Assembly: GCF_003060865.1 (NCBI RefSeq)
Contig: NZ_CP028918.1
Location: 1,352,001 to 1,416,000, forward strand
Reading direction: 5' to 3'
Source of the DNA: Gemmobacter aquarius
Lineage (GTDB): Bacteria; Pseudomonadota; Alphaproteobacteria; Rhodobacterales; Rhodobacteraceae
DNA length: 64,000 nt
Below, piece by piece: positions 45,079-55,019 of the stretch. The notes beneath the pieces were generated by a model. The model saw nothing but the letters and a program-made list of their open reading frames with translations, was not told the DNA's origin and ran no database searches. A program made the translations under genes and the position numbers. Every line of letters begins with the position of its first letter. Positions within the stretch are counted from its first letter, which is position 1.

Positions 45079-48000
45079 GCACCCGTCTTTCAAAAGGCGG
45101 CCGGTTGATCGACCGCTCCGCCGCAACCGATTTCTCGTTCAACGGCAAAAGGCTGAAAGGCTTCAAGGGCGATACGCTGGCGGCAGCTCTGCTGGCGAAT
45201 GACCAGATGCTGGTCGGCCGGTCGTTCAAATACCACCGCCCGCGCGGCATCGTCGCTGCCGGACCGGAGGAACCCAATGCGCTGGTCAATCTGGGCAAGG
45301 GCGGGCGGTTCGAACCCAACCAGCGCGTCACCACGACCGAGCTGTTCGACGGGCTGGAAGCGACCAGCCAGAACCATTGGCCCAGCCTCGAATTCGATGT
45401 GGGCGTGGTGAACAACTATGTCGCCCGCTTCCTGCCCGCAGGCTTTTACTACAAGACCTTCATCCACCCGCGCCCCTTCTGGAAGCACGTGTTCGAGCCG
45501 ATCATCCGGCAGTCGGCGGGTCTTGGCAAAGCGCCCAAGGATCGGGATGCGGACCGCTACGAACAGGCCTATGCGTTTTGCGACCTGCTGGTCGTAGGCG
45601 GGGGGATCGCCGGTTTGCAGGCGGCGCTGGTTGCGGGCCGTGCCGGTGCGCGGGTTCTGGTGCTGGAACAGACCGCGCATTGGGGGGCCGTGCGCCTGTC
45701 GATGCCGAGGTGATCGACGGCCAGCCTGCCGGTGACTGGGTGGCCGAAGCGGTCGCCACGCTTTCGGCCATGGAAAACGTGACGCTGAAAATCCGCACCG
45801 CAGGGTCTGGCGTCTATGACCACGGCTATGTTCTGGCCGACGAAAAGGTGGCCGACCATACGCCGGGCGACGGGCGGCCCAAGCACCGCCTGTGGCGCAT
45901 CCGTGCGGCCAAGATCCTGACGGCGACGGGGGCGATCGAGCGGCCGCTGTCGTTCGCCGGAAACGATATTCCGGGCGTGATGCTTGCGGCTTCGGTGCGC
46001 GACTACGTGGTGAACTATGCCGTGTCGCCGGGGGATCGCACGGTCATCGTGACCAACAACGACGACGCTTACCGCACCGCGATTGCGCTGAAGGAAGCAG
46101 GTCTGTCGGTTCCTGCCATCATCGACGCGCGCGCATCGGTGACCGGCGAATTGCCTGCCAAGGCTCGTGCCCTCGGTATCCGCATCGAGGCGGGGCGCGG
46201 CATCGCCAAGGTGCTGGGGGCCAAGCGTGTCACCGGCGTCGCGATCTGTCTGCAAGCGGGCGAGGGCGCGGTGATCGACGAGATCGCTTGCGACGCCGTC
46301 GCCATGTCGGGCGGCTGGTCGCCGGTCGTCCACCTTTACAGCCATTGCGGCGGCAAGCTCGTGTGGGACACCACGCAGGCCCATTTCCGCCCCGATGCCA
46401 CCAAGCCACCGATCAACCATGACGGCGGCGCGATGGTCTATGCCGCAGGCATCGCCAATGGCGCGATGACCACCGCCGCCGTTCTGGCAGATGCCGACGC
46501 GCAGGCGCAGGTCGCCTTGGCGACGCTTGGCATGAAGCCGAAGAAGGCCAAGCTGCCCGAAGTGGCCCCCGTTGTGGAGGCCGCGATGGAAGCGGTCTGG
46601 ATCATGCCGCAGGGGGCAACCCAGGCGTTGAAATCCAAGATGTGGCTCGACTACCAGAACGACGTGAAGGTGTCGGACGTACAGCTTGCCGCCCGTGAGG
46701 GGTATGAATCCGTTGAACACACCAAGCGATACACCACGCTGGGCATGGCGACCGATCAGGGAAAACTGTCCAACATCAACGGCTTGGCGGTGCTGGCCGG
46801 TGCGTTGAACGAAGACATCCCGCAGGTCGGCACCACCACCTTCCGCCCGCCCTATACCCCCGTCACCCTCGGCGCGCTGGCGGGCGAGGCGCGGGGCGAG
46901 ATATTCCAGCCCCTGCGCCGCACCCCGATGCATGGCTGGCATGAAGCGCAGGGCGCCTATTTCGAGCCCGTGGGCCTGTGGCGCCGCCCCTACACCTTTC
47001 CGCGCACCGGCGAGACCCATGCACAGGCGGTGCACCGCGAGGTGCTCAACACCCGCGCCAAGCTGGGCCTGCTCGATGCCTCGACCCTTGGCAAGATCAT
47101 CGTCAAGGGGCCGGATGCGGGGCGCTTCCTCGACATGCTTTACACCGGTGTGATGAGCACGTTGCCCGTGGGCAAGTGCCGCTACGGGTTGATGTGCAAC
47201 GAACAGGGCTTCCTGTCCGATGACGGCGTGGTTGCCCGCATCGACGAGGAAACCTGGCTGTGCCACACCACATCCGGAGGGGCCGACCGCATCCATGCGT
47301 GGATGGAGGATTGGCTGCAGTGCGAATGGTGGGACTGGAAGGTCTATACCGCCAATGTGACCGAGCAATATGCCCAGATCGCCGTGGTGGGACCGAATGC
47401 CCGCAAACTGCTGGAAAAGCTGGGCGGGATGGATGTGTCCAAGGAAGCCTTGCCCTTCATGGGCTGGGTTGACGGCACCTTGGGCGGTTTCCCCGTCCGC
47501 GCCTATCGCATCTCGTTTTCGGGCGAATTGTCCTACGAGATCGCGGTTCCGGCCAGCCACGGCCTTGCGTTCTGGGAGGCATGCCACACTGCGGGGGCCG
47601 AGTTCGGCGCCATGCCTTACGGCACCGAAGCCTTGCACATCATGCGGGCCGAAAAGGGCTTTATCATGATCGGGGATGAAACCGACGGCACGGTGATCCC
47701 GCAGGATCTGAACCTAGACTGGGCGATTTCCAAGAAGAAGGAAGACTTCCTTGGCAAGCGCGGCCAAAGCCGCACCTATCTTGCCAGCCCCGACCGTTGG
47801 AAACTGGTGGGCTTCGAGGCGCTGGACGGATCGGTCATTCCGGACGGGGCTTATGTGGTCGATGCAGGCTTGAACCCGAACGGGCAAAGGAATGTGCAGG
47901 GGCGCATCACCTCGACCTACATGTCGCCCACACTGAAAAAGGGCATTGCCATGGGGCTTTTGAAGCACGGCCCCAAGCGGATGGGCGAAGTGGTCGAATT

Positions 48001-48094
48001 CGGCACGTTCAAGGACGGGGTCAAGGGAACGCTGAAGGCGCGGGTGGTCGATCCGGTCTTCTTTGACAAGGACGGGGAGAAGCAGAATGTCTGA
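45075..48094 (+). pseudogene. soxA: sarcosine oxidase subunit alpha, frameshifted at a run of six G
   Basis: Large subunit that holds NAD and the folate site. The N-terminal part carries FNGKRLKGFKGDTLAAALL and the NAD-binding DLLVVGGGIAGLQAALVAG. The reading frame then breaks at six G (45682-45687) and stops at 45713. In the next frame the protein resumes with APVDAEVIDGQPAGDW and runs to 48094, with a C-terminal aminomethyltransferase-like folate domain (GLLDASTLGKIIVKGPDAG onward). One added G gives HWGGRAPVDAE and a 1006-residue protein of usual length, and the rest is free of damage. Sequencing error is the simplest reading; a real frameshift would disable sarcosine oxidase. Stop and soxG start overlap by 8 bases. 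Confidence 0.88.
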
Positions 48095-48635
48095 ACCCAC
48101 CAGCGCGCTCGGTGGCGCAACCTACGCCGGCTTTGCGAACGTCCGCGAGATCGGCCCCTTGGGGATGATCACGCTGCGGGCCAAGGATGTGGCGGGGCTG
48201 GCCGATGCGGTCAAATCGGTCACCGGCACCCCGCTTCCGGCAGTCCGCAAGATCGAGGTGGCGGGCGAGTGTGCCTGCGGCTGGATGAGCCCGGACGAAT
48301 ACCTGATCGTGCTGCCCTATGCGGGAGTTGCGGCGGCCATCGCTTCGCTCGATGCTGCGCTGAAAGGCCAGCACTTCCTTGCGGTCGACGTGTCGGATGC
48401 CCGCGCGGTGTTCCGCGTCGAAGGGGCCAAGGCGGCGCAGGCCTTGGCCAAACTGTCGCCCGTCGATTTCGCCACGCTGGAAAAGGGCGAATTGCGCCGC
48501 ACCCGCGCTGCACAGGTCGCGGCGGCCTTCTGGCAGCAGGGTGACGGCTTTACGGTCGTCTGCTTCCGCTCGGTCGGGCGCTACGTCTTCGACCTGCTGG
48601 CAAGCTCGTCCATGCCGGGGTCGGAACTGGCCTAG
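48087..48635 (+). CDS. soxG: sarcosine oxidase subunit gamma
   Basis: Gamma subunit of 182 residues, a structural partner with a GcvT-like fold that packs on the alpha and beta subunits. Recognisable features are VREIGPLGMITLRA, GWMSPDEYLIVLPY (the folate-domain-like DEYL motif), HFLAVDVSDARAVFRVEG and FCFRSVGRYVFDLL. ATG 48087 lies inside the soxA end (8-bp overlap). It is the last sox gene; a small secreted protein gene follows. Confidence 0.9.
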   Translation: MSEPTSALGGATYAGFANVREIGPLGMITLRAKDVAGLADAVKSVTGTPLPAVRKIEVAGECACGWMSPDEYLIVLPYAGVAAAIASLDAALKGQHFLAVDVSDARAVFRVEGAKAAQALAKLSPVDFATLEKGELRRTRAAQVAAAFWQQGDGFTVVCFRSVGRYVFDLLASSSMPGSELA

Positions 48636-48772
48636 ACTGCCGCGAGGCACCGGTGACAGATCAAAGGGGCGGGCGCGAGCCGGCCCCTTTTTCTGCTCTC
48701 TCCCTGAAGTTGTTGACTATGCCGCTGCGAATGGGCGACGATTGCAGCGTTGGTGTTGCTATGGTGGTCCTT

Positions 48773-49180
48773 ATGCGTACTGTTTTCTTCGGTCTGGCGC
48801 TGCCTTGTGCCGGAATTGCCTCTCCTGCCTCGGCCTCGGTGATCGAGTGCCAGATGGAGCAGATGGGCATGAACATGGGGTGGGTCGCACCGACGATCGC
48901 GCTCAACCAAGACGTTGGTGCAGCGACGGCAAAGGTCAGTGACGGAATTATCCTTTTCTTGGCCGGTGCGCCCGTCGATGCCAAGGTGGCGACCGACAAT
49001 GCCAAGCGCACCACCTATGTCTGGGAGATCAAGACACAGGACGGATCGGGCCAGAACGGCAAACTCCTGTATCGCATGACCCTGATGAAGGCCGACCTTT
49101 CGGCGCGCATCAAGGTGATCCCGCAAGGCTACGGCAACAATTTCGATGCGGGTGGCCGCTGCAAGCCGCTAAAGGCCTGA
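48773..49180 (+). CDS. small secreted protein of unknown function
   Basis: A protein of 135 residues with a signal peptide (MRTVFFGLALPCAGIASPAS, likely cut near ASA). The mature part starts VIECQMEQMGMNMGWVAP and ends GNNFDAGGRCKPLKA, so one Cys near each end may form a disulfide that closes a beta-sandwich. ATG 48773 is picked for the signal sequence; upstream in-frame codons add no recognisable domain. Its neighbours are soxG and sodB. I do not recognise a family and give no function. Confidence 0.65.
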   Translation: MRTVFFGLALPCAGIASPASASVIECQMEQMGMNMGWVAPTIALNQDVGAATAKVSDGIILFLAGAPVDAKVATDNAKRTTYVWEIKTQDGSGQNGKLLYRMTLMKADLSARIKVIPQGYGNNFDAGGRCKPLKA

Positions 49181-49207
49181 CTGCCGGGCCGCCCTGTCGC
49201 ATCTTTG

Positions 49208-49335
49208 GCTTTCATGCTCGCCCAAATATCCTCGGGGGAGCCGCGGCACGCGGCGTGGGGGGCGGAAAGCCCCCCCTTCGCGCGGGGAAGGGCGCCGCAG
49301 GTGGGCGCGGGGCGCGATTTTTCGCAGAAAAATCG
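49208..49335. repeat. dispersed repeat and hairpins before sodB
   Basis: The 29 bases at 49208-49236 match, with a few changes, the inverted-repeat arms at 60573-60646. The G/C-rich continuation to about 49275 (GGGGGGCGGAAAGCCCCCC hairpin) also recurs in reverse beside that copy. At 49315-49335 CGATTTTTC/GAAAAATCG forms a 9-bp stem sharing its core with the soxB-soxD hairpins. These elements fill most of the gap before sodB. Confidence 0.7.
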
Positions 49336-49428
49336 GGGTGGAGCAAAAGCGCCCGTGTAAGGGTTGACCTCGGGTCGACTTGCACCCTTATTGCAGAGCA
49401 AGAATTCCCGCCGAACAGGAGAACCCAA

Positions 49429-50031
49429 ATGGCCTTCACCCTTCCCGATCTGCCCTATTCGCACGACGCTCTGGCACCGCTCGGCATGTCGCGCGAGACG
49501 CTGGAATACCACCACGACCTGCACCACAAGGCCTATGTCGACAACGGCAACAAGCTGGTCGCCGGGACCGAGTGGGAAGCGAAATCGCTGGAAGATGTGG
49601 TGCGCGGCACCTATCAGGCCGGTGCCGTGGCGCAGAATGGCATCTTTAACAATGCCTCGCAGCACTGGAACCACAACCTGTTCTGGGAAGTGATGGGTCC
49701 GGGCGAGAACAAGGCGATTCCGGGTGCGCTGGAAAAGGCGCTGACCGAATCCTTCGGGTCGGTCGCCAAGTTCAAGGAAGACTTCGCCGCTGCCGGTGCC
49801 GGGCAGTTCGGTTCGGGCTGGGCCTGGCTGGTCAAGGACGCGTCGGGTGCGCTCAAGGTCACCAAGACCGAGAACGGCGTGAACCCGCTGTGCTTCGGGC
49901 AGACCGCGCTTTTGGGCTGCGATGTGTGGGAACATTCCTATTACATCGACTTCCGCAACAAGCGGCCGGCCTATCTGACCAACTTCCTTGAAAAGCTGGT
50001 CAACTGGGAAGCCGTCGCAGCGCGTCTCTGA
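49429..50031 (+). CDS. sodB: superoxide dismutase [Fe]
   Basis: Iron superoxide dismutase of 200 residues in the cytoplasm. Metal ligands are visible in order: the first His in the LEYHHDLHHKAYVD helix, the second His in NASQHWNHNLFW, then Asp and His in LLGCDVWEHSYYIDFRN. The Fe-type pattern (AQNGIFNNASQHWNH and a Gln in GAGQFGSGWAWL) fits SodB. ATG 49429 follows AGGAGAACCC. A strong terminator follows. The nearby sarcosine oxidase makes H2O2, not superoxide, so proximity alone is weak evidence for a shared role. Confidence 0.95.
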   Translation: MAFTLPDLPYSHDALAPLGMSRETLEYHHDLHHKAYVDNGNKLVAGTEWEAKSLEDVVRGTYQAGAVAQNGIFNNASQHWNHNLFWEVMGPGENKAIPGALEKALTESFGSVAKFKEDFAAAGAGQFGSGWAWLVKDASGALKVTKTENGVNPLCFGQTALLGCDVWEHSYYIDFRNKRPAYLTNFLEKLVNWEAVAARL

Positions 50032-50063
50032 CGGCGCTGCGCCTTCTTTCGAAGGATGAAAAG

Positions 50064-50100
50064 AAACCTTGTCACCCCTTGCGGGTGGCGAGGTTTTTTC
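50064..50100 (+). terminator. intrinsic terminator after sodB
   Basis: AAACCTTGTCACCC pairs with GGGTGGCGAGGTTT (two G-T pairs) over a short loop, followed by TTTTTTC. From here to 50359 I see no gene. Confidence 0.88.
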
Positions 50101-50359
50101 TTTTACCGGGTCGCGTGTATTTCGAAAGTATAGGTGGCTAGAGCCTTTCGGGTGAACGCGGGCTTGCCCTCTTTACGCGGGCGCAAAAAACCTTCAAAAG
50201 CCTTCCAAGGCCTTCGGTAGCTTACCGGGGGTCGAGTGATTGTGTGGGTTTGTTGATGACGCGGTCAGTCCCCTCGGCTGTCGGGTTATCGTGCGACCGG
50301 GCCTGGTGATGTGTTAACCAGTAAGTTGTTTGGCCCGACGCCCGATCCCGGCTTGACCG

Positions 50360-51085
50360 TCACGCCTGGACGACCTTTACCGGCAGCAGCAACTGGTAGC
50401 CGTAATTGCGGACCGACCCGATGCTGCGCCCGTCAAATCCCGCTGCGGCGAGCTTCTTTCGCAGGCGCACCACCTTTAACTCTATGGCGACTTTGGACAA
50501 TCCCGCGCCTTCGGGCAGGATTTCGTCAAATGCGGCAAGGCTGATGCGGCCGTTGGGGTCGGATGCGCAATAGGCCAGTACCGCCGCTTCGGCCGCCGTG
50601 ATCGACACGCTGCCCGCCGGTCCGGTCACTTCCAGCTTGCGCGGCGACAGGGTCAGCACCGGCGGGGCGGTCGCGTTTCCTTCGGTCAGGCCGTCGCCTT
50701 CGGTCAGGCGTTGTGCTTGCAAGCGGCGGCCAAGCGCATTCAGCGCCCCGAGGATCTCGTCGACCGAACTTGGCTTGGTCAGGTAGATGTCGGCCCCGCT
50801 GTCGTAACCGCTGCGGCGCTGGTCCATGTCGTTGCGGGCCGTCAGCATGACGATACCGGCATCTCCCGCAGACCCGCGCAAGCGCCGTGCAAAACTGAGC
50901 CCGTCTTCGCCCGGAAGGTTGAGGTCGAGCAGGAAGATGTGCGGCCTGTCATCCGAGCGTTCGAAATCCTCGACGCTGGCATAGCCTGTCGCATCGAAAC
51001 CGGCCGAGCGGAGGGCATTGACCAGAAGGCCGTTCAGGTCGGTGTTGTCTTCGACGATGGCGATGCGGAGGGGGACGGCGGTCAT
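50360..51085 (-). CDS. response regulator with winged-helix output
   Basis: A 241-residue regulator. The receiver domain (about 5-120) has the acidic pair VEDN, the phospho-acceptor D54 in IFLLDLNLPGEDG, the switch Thr in VMLTARND and Lys in YLTKPSS. The C-terminal half (about 150-238) is an OmpR-type winged helix with LSKVAIELKVVRLRKKL as recognition helix. ATG 51085 is used. It is the last gene of an apparent operon with the two sensors encoded upstream on the same strand (75-base gap) and is presumably their phosphorylation target. Confidence 0.87.
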   Translation of the reverse strand: MTAVPLRIAIVEDNTDLNGLLVNALRSAGFDATGYASVEDFERSDDRPHIFLLDLNLPGEDGLSFARRLRGSAGDAGIVMLTARNDMDQRRSGYDSGADIYLTKPSSVDEILGALNALGRRLQAQRLTEGDGLTEGNATAPPVLTLSPRKLEVTGPAGSVSITAAEAAVLAYCASDPNGRISLAAFDEILPEGAGLSKVAIELKVVRLRKKLAAAGFDGRSIGSVRNYGYQLLLPVKVVQA

Positions 51086-51160
51086 GGCAGGTTCCTTGAC
51101 GGGACAGGGCGACGGTACAGGGTGACTGGGCAGGGTGGTCGGCAGGCGCATCGCGCAAGG

Positions 51161-53005
51161 TCATGGGGGCAGCGTCAGGGTGATGCAAAGCGAACCGGCC
51201 GCAGTCGTGACGTCAAGACCGGCCTGCATCGCGTCCGACAGCCGTAACGCGATTGCCGCTTCCGGCCCTTGCCAGCCGCGCGGCGCTGCATCTTGCTGCA
51301 ACGGAACGTGCAGGTCGATGCGACACGCCCCCGTCTGTGCCACGCCCGTCTGTGCCATCCCCGTCTGTGGCGTTTGCGTAAGTTCTAGCGTGATGACCCG
51401 GCCTGTGCCAAGCGCCTGAACGGCGGCGAGCAGCACATTGCCGAGCAATGCCTCGAGGAGTGCGGGATCGGCGTAAACCTCGGCATCGGGGCTGTCGCCT
51501 TGCAGGTGCAGGCGGTCGGCGATGCCGAGGTCGTCGATCACGTGGTCCAGCGTTTCGAGCAGCGCGTTCGGGCGGGGATGCAACGGCCAGCGGTCCTGAT
51601 CGAGCCAGACGAGGTGCTGCGCGCGCGTCAGCGCATGGTCGAGATCGCGCACCGCGTCGGCAAGCCTGGTCCGGTCGCCCGCCTCGGGCATGGCCGACAG
51701 GCCGACTTGCAGGACGGACAGGTGATTGCGGACCTCGTGCACCAGCATGTGCATGAAGCCGTCTTGTGTCCGGCTGTTCTTGTCGTGTGCGGATTGCGCC
51801 GATTGCGCGGCGGCAAGCGACAGGACGGCGTCGCGGGCGCGGCTTTGTTGCTGCAACGTGTCGATCACCAGCAGCGTCAGCGCAAGGAACAAGGAGGCCA
51901 GACCGTAGACCTCGACGAAGTGGCTGCTGGCGGACAAGGCGCCATCGATCCCGATGCGCGATGCGATGCGGAACGCCGCGATCGGCAGATGCACCGCATA
52001 GACGGCCCACAGGACATTCCGCAGCGGGCGGCTTTCGATCTGTGCGGTGCCAAGCAATACGAGCAACAGCCCAAGGAAGACCGCAGCGGTCACGTTCATG
52101 CCGCTTCCGGCCAGCCCCGTATCGCCCGCCGCCAGCGGCAAAGCCAGCATCGCCTGCGCGCAGATCACCAGATCGGCCGCCTTTAGTGCCATCCGGTTCG
52201 GACGGTGCTGGCGCAGGAAGTACCGCTGGAACAGCATCGACAGGAAAACCATCAGAAACGATGTGCCGGTCTGGACGCGGTCATGGAATGCAGGGTCCGG
52301 CCCGTCGAAAAGCAAAAGCCCGTAGCCGAGCGATTCCATGGAATAGATGAAATAGGTGATCAGGAAGGCCGCAAGGGCCAGCGACAGTTCCGACCTGCTG
52401 CGCCACAGCCGCAGCAAAGCAAGCAGCACGCCCATCGCCAGCAGTGCGAAATAGACCATATGCAGCGCGATCTGCCGGTTCAGCCGCTGATCGGCAAGGC
52501 TGACGGGTTCCGCGCCGAGACGAAAGACACCTGTCTTGCTAACGACGCGCAGGTAAATATCCTGCCCCGCAAGGGCGCGCGGAACGACGAAGCTGACCGG
52601 CACGCGCCGCGACTGGTGCAGGCCAAAGGGCAGCGTGTCGCCCGATTGCTGCATCTGCCAAGACCCGCGCGGCCCGCCCGGCAGATACAGCCACGCCTGA
52701 TCGACCGAGCCTTGGCCAAGGTCGAGCAGCAGGTCCTGATGGGATTTTCCCAGCCGCAGGCGGTACCAATACGCCGCCCCGTCAGAGACGCCGCCAAGGG
52801 TAGACTGCGACGGGGTAAAGGGCTTGTCCCTGATCTCTGACACGGTCAGCCGGGCTGAAGGGTCTGTGTAATGTTCGACGCTTTCGATCAGTTCGGCGGG
52901 CGCGTCGGTGCGGTAAAGCGCCGCGACATAGGCCAGCAGCAGCAAAAGCCCGGCCCCGACAGCGACGATCCGCGCCGCTTTTCTAAGATGATCGCGGCCC
53001 GTCAT
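51161..53005 (-). CDS. 7TMR-DISM sensor with histidine phosphoacceptor but degenerate kinase ATPase
   Basis: Membrane sensor of 614 residues. An N-terminal helix is followed by a periplasmic 7TMR-DISM extracellular domain (about 40-175), seven membrane helices (about 180-385) and a cytoplasmic dimerisation region with H-box FMHMLVHEVRNHLSVLQ (His about 423). The ATP-binding part is degraded: the N-box reads ALLGNVLLAAVQAL, with Ala where the Mg-binding Asn should be. No DxGxG box and no GxGLG box are found (the equivalent stretch is GPEAAIALRLSD). It starts at ATG 53005, overlapping the stop of the upstream sensor by ATGA. It can probably be phosphorylated but not make phosphate itself; the partner encoded upstream is the likely ATPase. 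Confidence 0.82.
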   Translation of the reverse strand: MTGRDHLRKAARIVAVGAGLLLLLAYVAALYRTDAPAELIESVEHYTDPSARLTVSEIRDKPFTPSQSTLGGVSDGAAYWYRLRLGKSHQDLLLDLGQGSVDQAWLYLPGGPRGSWQMQQSGDTLPFGLHQSRRVPVSFVVPRALAGQDIYLRVVSKTGVFRLGAEPVSLADQRLNRQIALHMVYFALLAMGVLLALLRLWRSRSELSLALAAFLITYFIYSMESLGYGLLLFDGPDPAFHDRVQTGTSFLMVFLSMLFQRYFLRQHRPNRMALKAADLVICAQAMLALPLAAGDTGLAGSGMNVTAAVFLGLLLVLLGTAQIESRPLRNVLWAVYAVHLPIAAFRIASRIGIDGALSASSHFVEVYGLASLFLALTLLVIDTLQQQSRARDAVLSLAAAQSAQSAHDKNSRTQDGFMHMLVHEVRNHLSVLQVGLSAMPEAGDRTRLADAVRDLDHALTRAQHLVWLDQDRWPLHPRPNALLETLDHVIDDLGIADRLHLQGDSPDAEVYADPALLEALLGNVLLAAVQALGTGRVITLELTQTPQTGMAQTGVAQTGACRIDLHVPLQQDAAPRGWQGPEAAIALRLSDAMQAGLDVTTAAGSLCITLTLPP

Positions 53006-54900
53006 GCGTTGGGTATCCACAAGCTGGCCGTTACCGTGGCGGCTGGATCGGGCCGGTCGGCTGGGTCGACAGGTCCGGTCAGGGCGATCTCGCCAGAAAG
53101 TGCGTGAACCGCGCCGCGGGCGATGAACAGGCCCAGTCCGGTGCCGCTTTTGCTGCGCGCCGACTCTCCACGGTAGAATTTCTCGAACACCCGGTCGGGC
53201 GCGAATGGCGTGCCGGTGGGGGCTGTGTTTTTTACCGTCACCAAAGCGCCGACCCGGTCATGCCGGACTGACGGGACGACGCCGACCGTCACCGGCGTCT
53301 GTGGCGCGCGATAGGCCAGCGCGTTCGACAGGATGTTGCGGGCCGCAAGGTCGAACAGCACCCGGTCCGACCAGAGCATCATCGGCATCAACTCGAACGT
53401 CCATGTGTCGGGCGGGGCCAGCGTGGCCGCCATCTCTTGCATTGCAAGGCCGGGGTCAAAGGCTTCGCGGGTCACGTTCCAATGCCCCGCCTCTGCCCGA
53501 AAGGCAAAGAGGCACCTTTCGATCACCGCTCCGAGCGCATCGACCGACCGTTCGACCCGCGCTGCGTCGGCGCCCACCTCGCCCCCGGCCAGGGCATGCC
53601 GCGTCCGGTCTGCCACGGTGCGGGCCAGACGGTCGATGGTCTTCACCAGTTCGAGCTGTGTGTCGCGGTAGCCGCGTGCCACGGCAAGTTCGGCCGAAAT
53701 GCGGGCGAGCGACACTTCGCGTTCCAGCATCCGGTCATTCGCGGCGCGGTTCTTCAGCCACAGGATCGCAAGGACCAGTGTGGCGTTGACCAAGGCAAGC
53801 GCCTCGACGCTATAGGCGTAAAGGATCGCGCTATCGACCCAACCCAGCCGCGTGCCGATGTTGGCGACCAGAGCGGCAAGATAGGGCACATAGACATAAT
53901 ATAGCCGATGCCGGGGAATGGCCGCGTTGCCGCGCAGCGTCAGCAGCATGGCAACAAGCATCGGAACCATCGCCAGATACACGGCATAGGCCACGCGCAA
54001 CCCGGTCAAACCCGGCGCGAACACGCTCAGGAACGGAACACTTGCCGATACAAGCAGCAGCACGAAATGGGCGTGCATCAGCAGGCGCGGCGGGTCATAA
54101 TCGCGCAGGAAAAGGTAGTGGAACGAGACGATGCTGAACAGCGCCACGCCGCAAAACGCAGTGTAGATCGTATCGAGCCAGAACCCGCGTTGCAGGCCGA
54201 TCACCAGTGGTCCGTAGCCTGAAATCCAGTAGATATAGGCTGCAAAGATCGTGCTCATCGCGACAAAGCTGAAAGCCGCCAGCGAATGGAGCGGTTCCAG
54301 CCGTGTGAAGGCCAGAAAGATGGCGATGAATTGCAGCGCCAAAAGGCCTGCGTAGAACGCCGCCGTCCTGACGGTTTCGCGCATGTCTATGCTTGCGGGA
54401 ACCGAGGTGATGGCGATCGCGGCCGCCGAAGCGGTGGTGATGCGCGCGTAATAGGTCACCGGTCCCGGCAAGGGGTCGATGTCGAAACCATACCAGCCGA
54501 TGGTCTGCGACGCAGCACCCGTCGGCGTGCCAAGCTCGCCATTGCGCGATACGTGCCAGCCCCCGTCGGGCATGGGGGTGTAAAGTTCGATCAGGTCGGT
54601 CGAAAGCGGACGGAACCGCAGGTTCTGCGGCGGCGGATCGCCCCTTGGAAAGGTGATGCGGACCCAATAGGCCGCCTTGGTGAAGCCACCGCCAAAGGAC
54701 GAGGCCACGGGGCGGAACAGGTACTGCTGCACATCGTCGATGGTCCGCGTACGGTCAGGGTCGACCAGCACGCCATAGGTCGGCCCGTCGGCCTGCGCCC
54801 GCGCCGGGGTGCCATGCCACAAAAGCGCGACCGCGCACAGGATCACCGCAGACGCGCAGCCCAGCCAGCCAAAGCGCCTGTCGCGACTCCTGTTTTGCAT
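53002..54900 (-). CDS. 7TMR-DISM sensor with intact kinase ATPase but no clear phosphoacceptor histidine
   Basis: Membrane sensor of 632 residues: a signal-like helix, a periplasmic 7TMR-DISM domain (about 40-175), seven membrane helices (about 180-395), then a coiled region and kinase domain. The ATPase is well kept: N-box LAARNILSNALAY, F-box VFEKFYRGESARSKS and G2 box GTGLGLFIARGAV. Where the H-box should be the sequence is YRDTQLELVKTIDRLARTV, with no H-E/D pair. The G1 box is the V-x-N type (VTVKNTAPTG) seen in some active kinases. It is first in the operon and overlaps the next sensor gene by 4 bases. It probably phosphorylates the partner in trans. Confidence 0.82.
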   Translation of the reverse strand: MQNRSRDRRFGWLGCASAVILCAVALLWHGTPARAQADGPTYGVLVDPDRTRTIDDVQQYLFRPVASSFGGGFTKAAYWVRITFPRGDPPPQNLRFRPLSTDLIELYTPMPDGGWHVSRNGELGTPTGAASQTIGWYGFDIDPLPGPVTYYARITTASAAAIAITSVPASIDMRETVRTAAFYAGLLALQFIAIFLAFTRLEPLHSLAAFSFVAMSTIFAAYIYWISGYGPLVIGLQRGFWLDTIYTAFCGVALFSIVSFHYLFLRDYDPPRLLMHAHFVLLLVSASVPFLSVFAPGLTGLRVAYAVYLAMVPMLVAMLLTLRGNAAIPRHRLYYVYVPYLAALVANIGTRLGWVDSAILYAYSVEALALVNATLVLAILWLKNRAANDRMLEREVSLARISAELAVARGYRDTQLELVKTIDRLARTVADRTRHALAGGEVGADAARVERSVDALGAVIERCLFAFRAEAGHWNVTREAFDPGLAMQEMAATLAPPDTWTFELMPMMLWSDRVLFDLAARNILSNALAYRAPQTPVTVGVVPSVRHDRVGALVTVKNTAPTGTPFAPDRVFEKFYRGESARSKSGTGLGLFIARGAVHALSGEIALTGPVDPADRPDPAATVTASLWIPNA

Positions 54901-55019
54901 TTCGCCTCGTGACCGGAACCCGATGCCGCAGACTAACCCGTGCGGCCGGCTTTGACACCCGCGTAGTTAACCCAAGTCGCTTCGGCCCGCCCGCGCTATC
55001 GGGACGGGCCGGACCTGTC

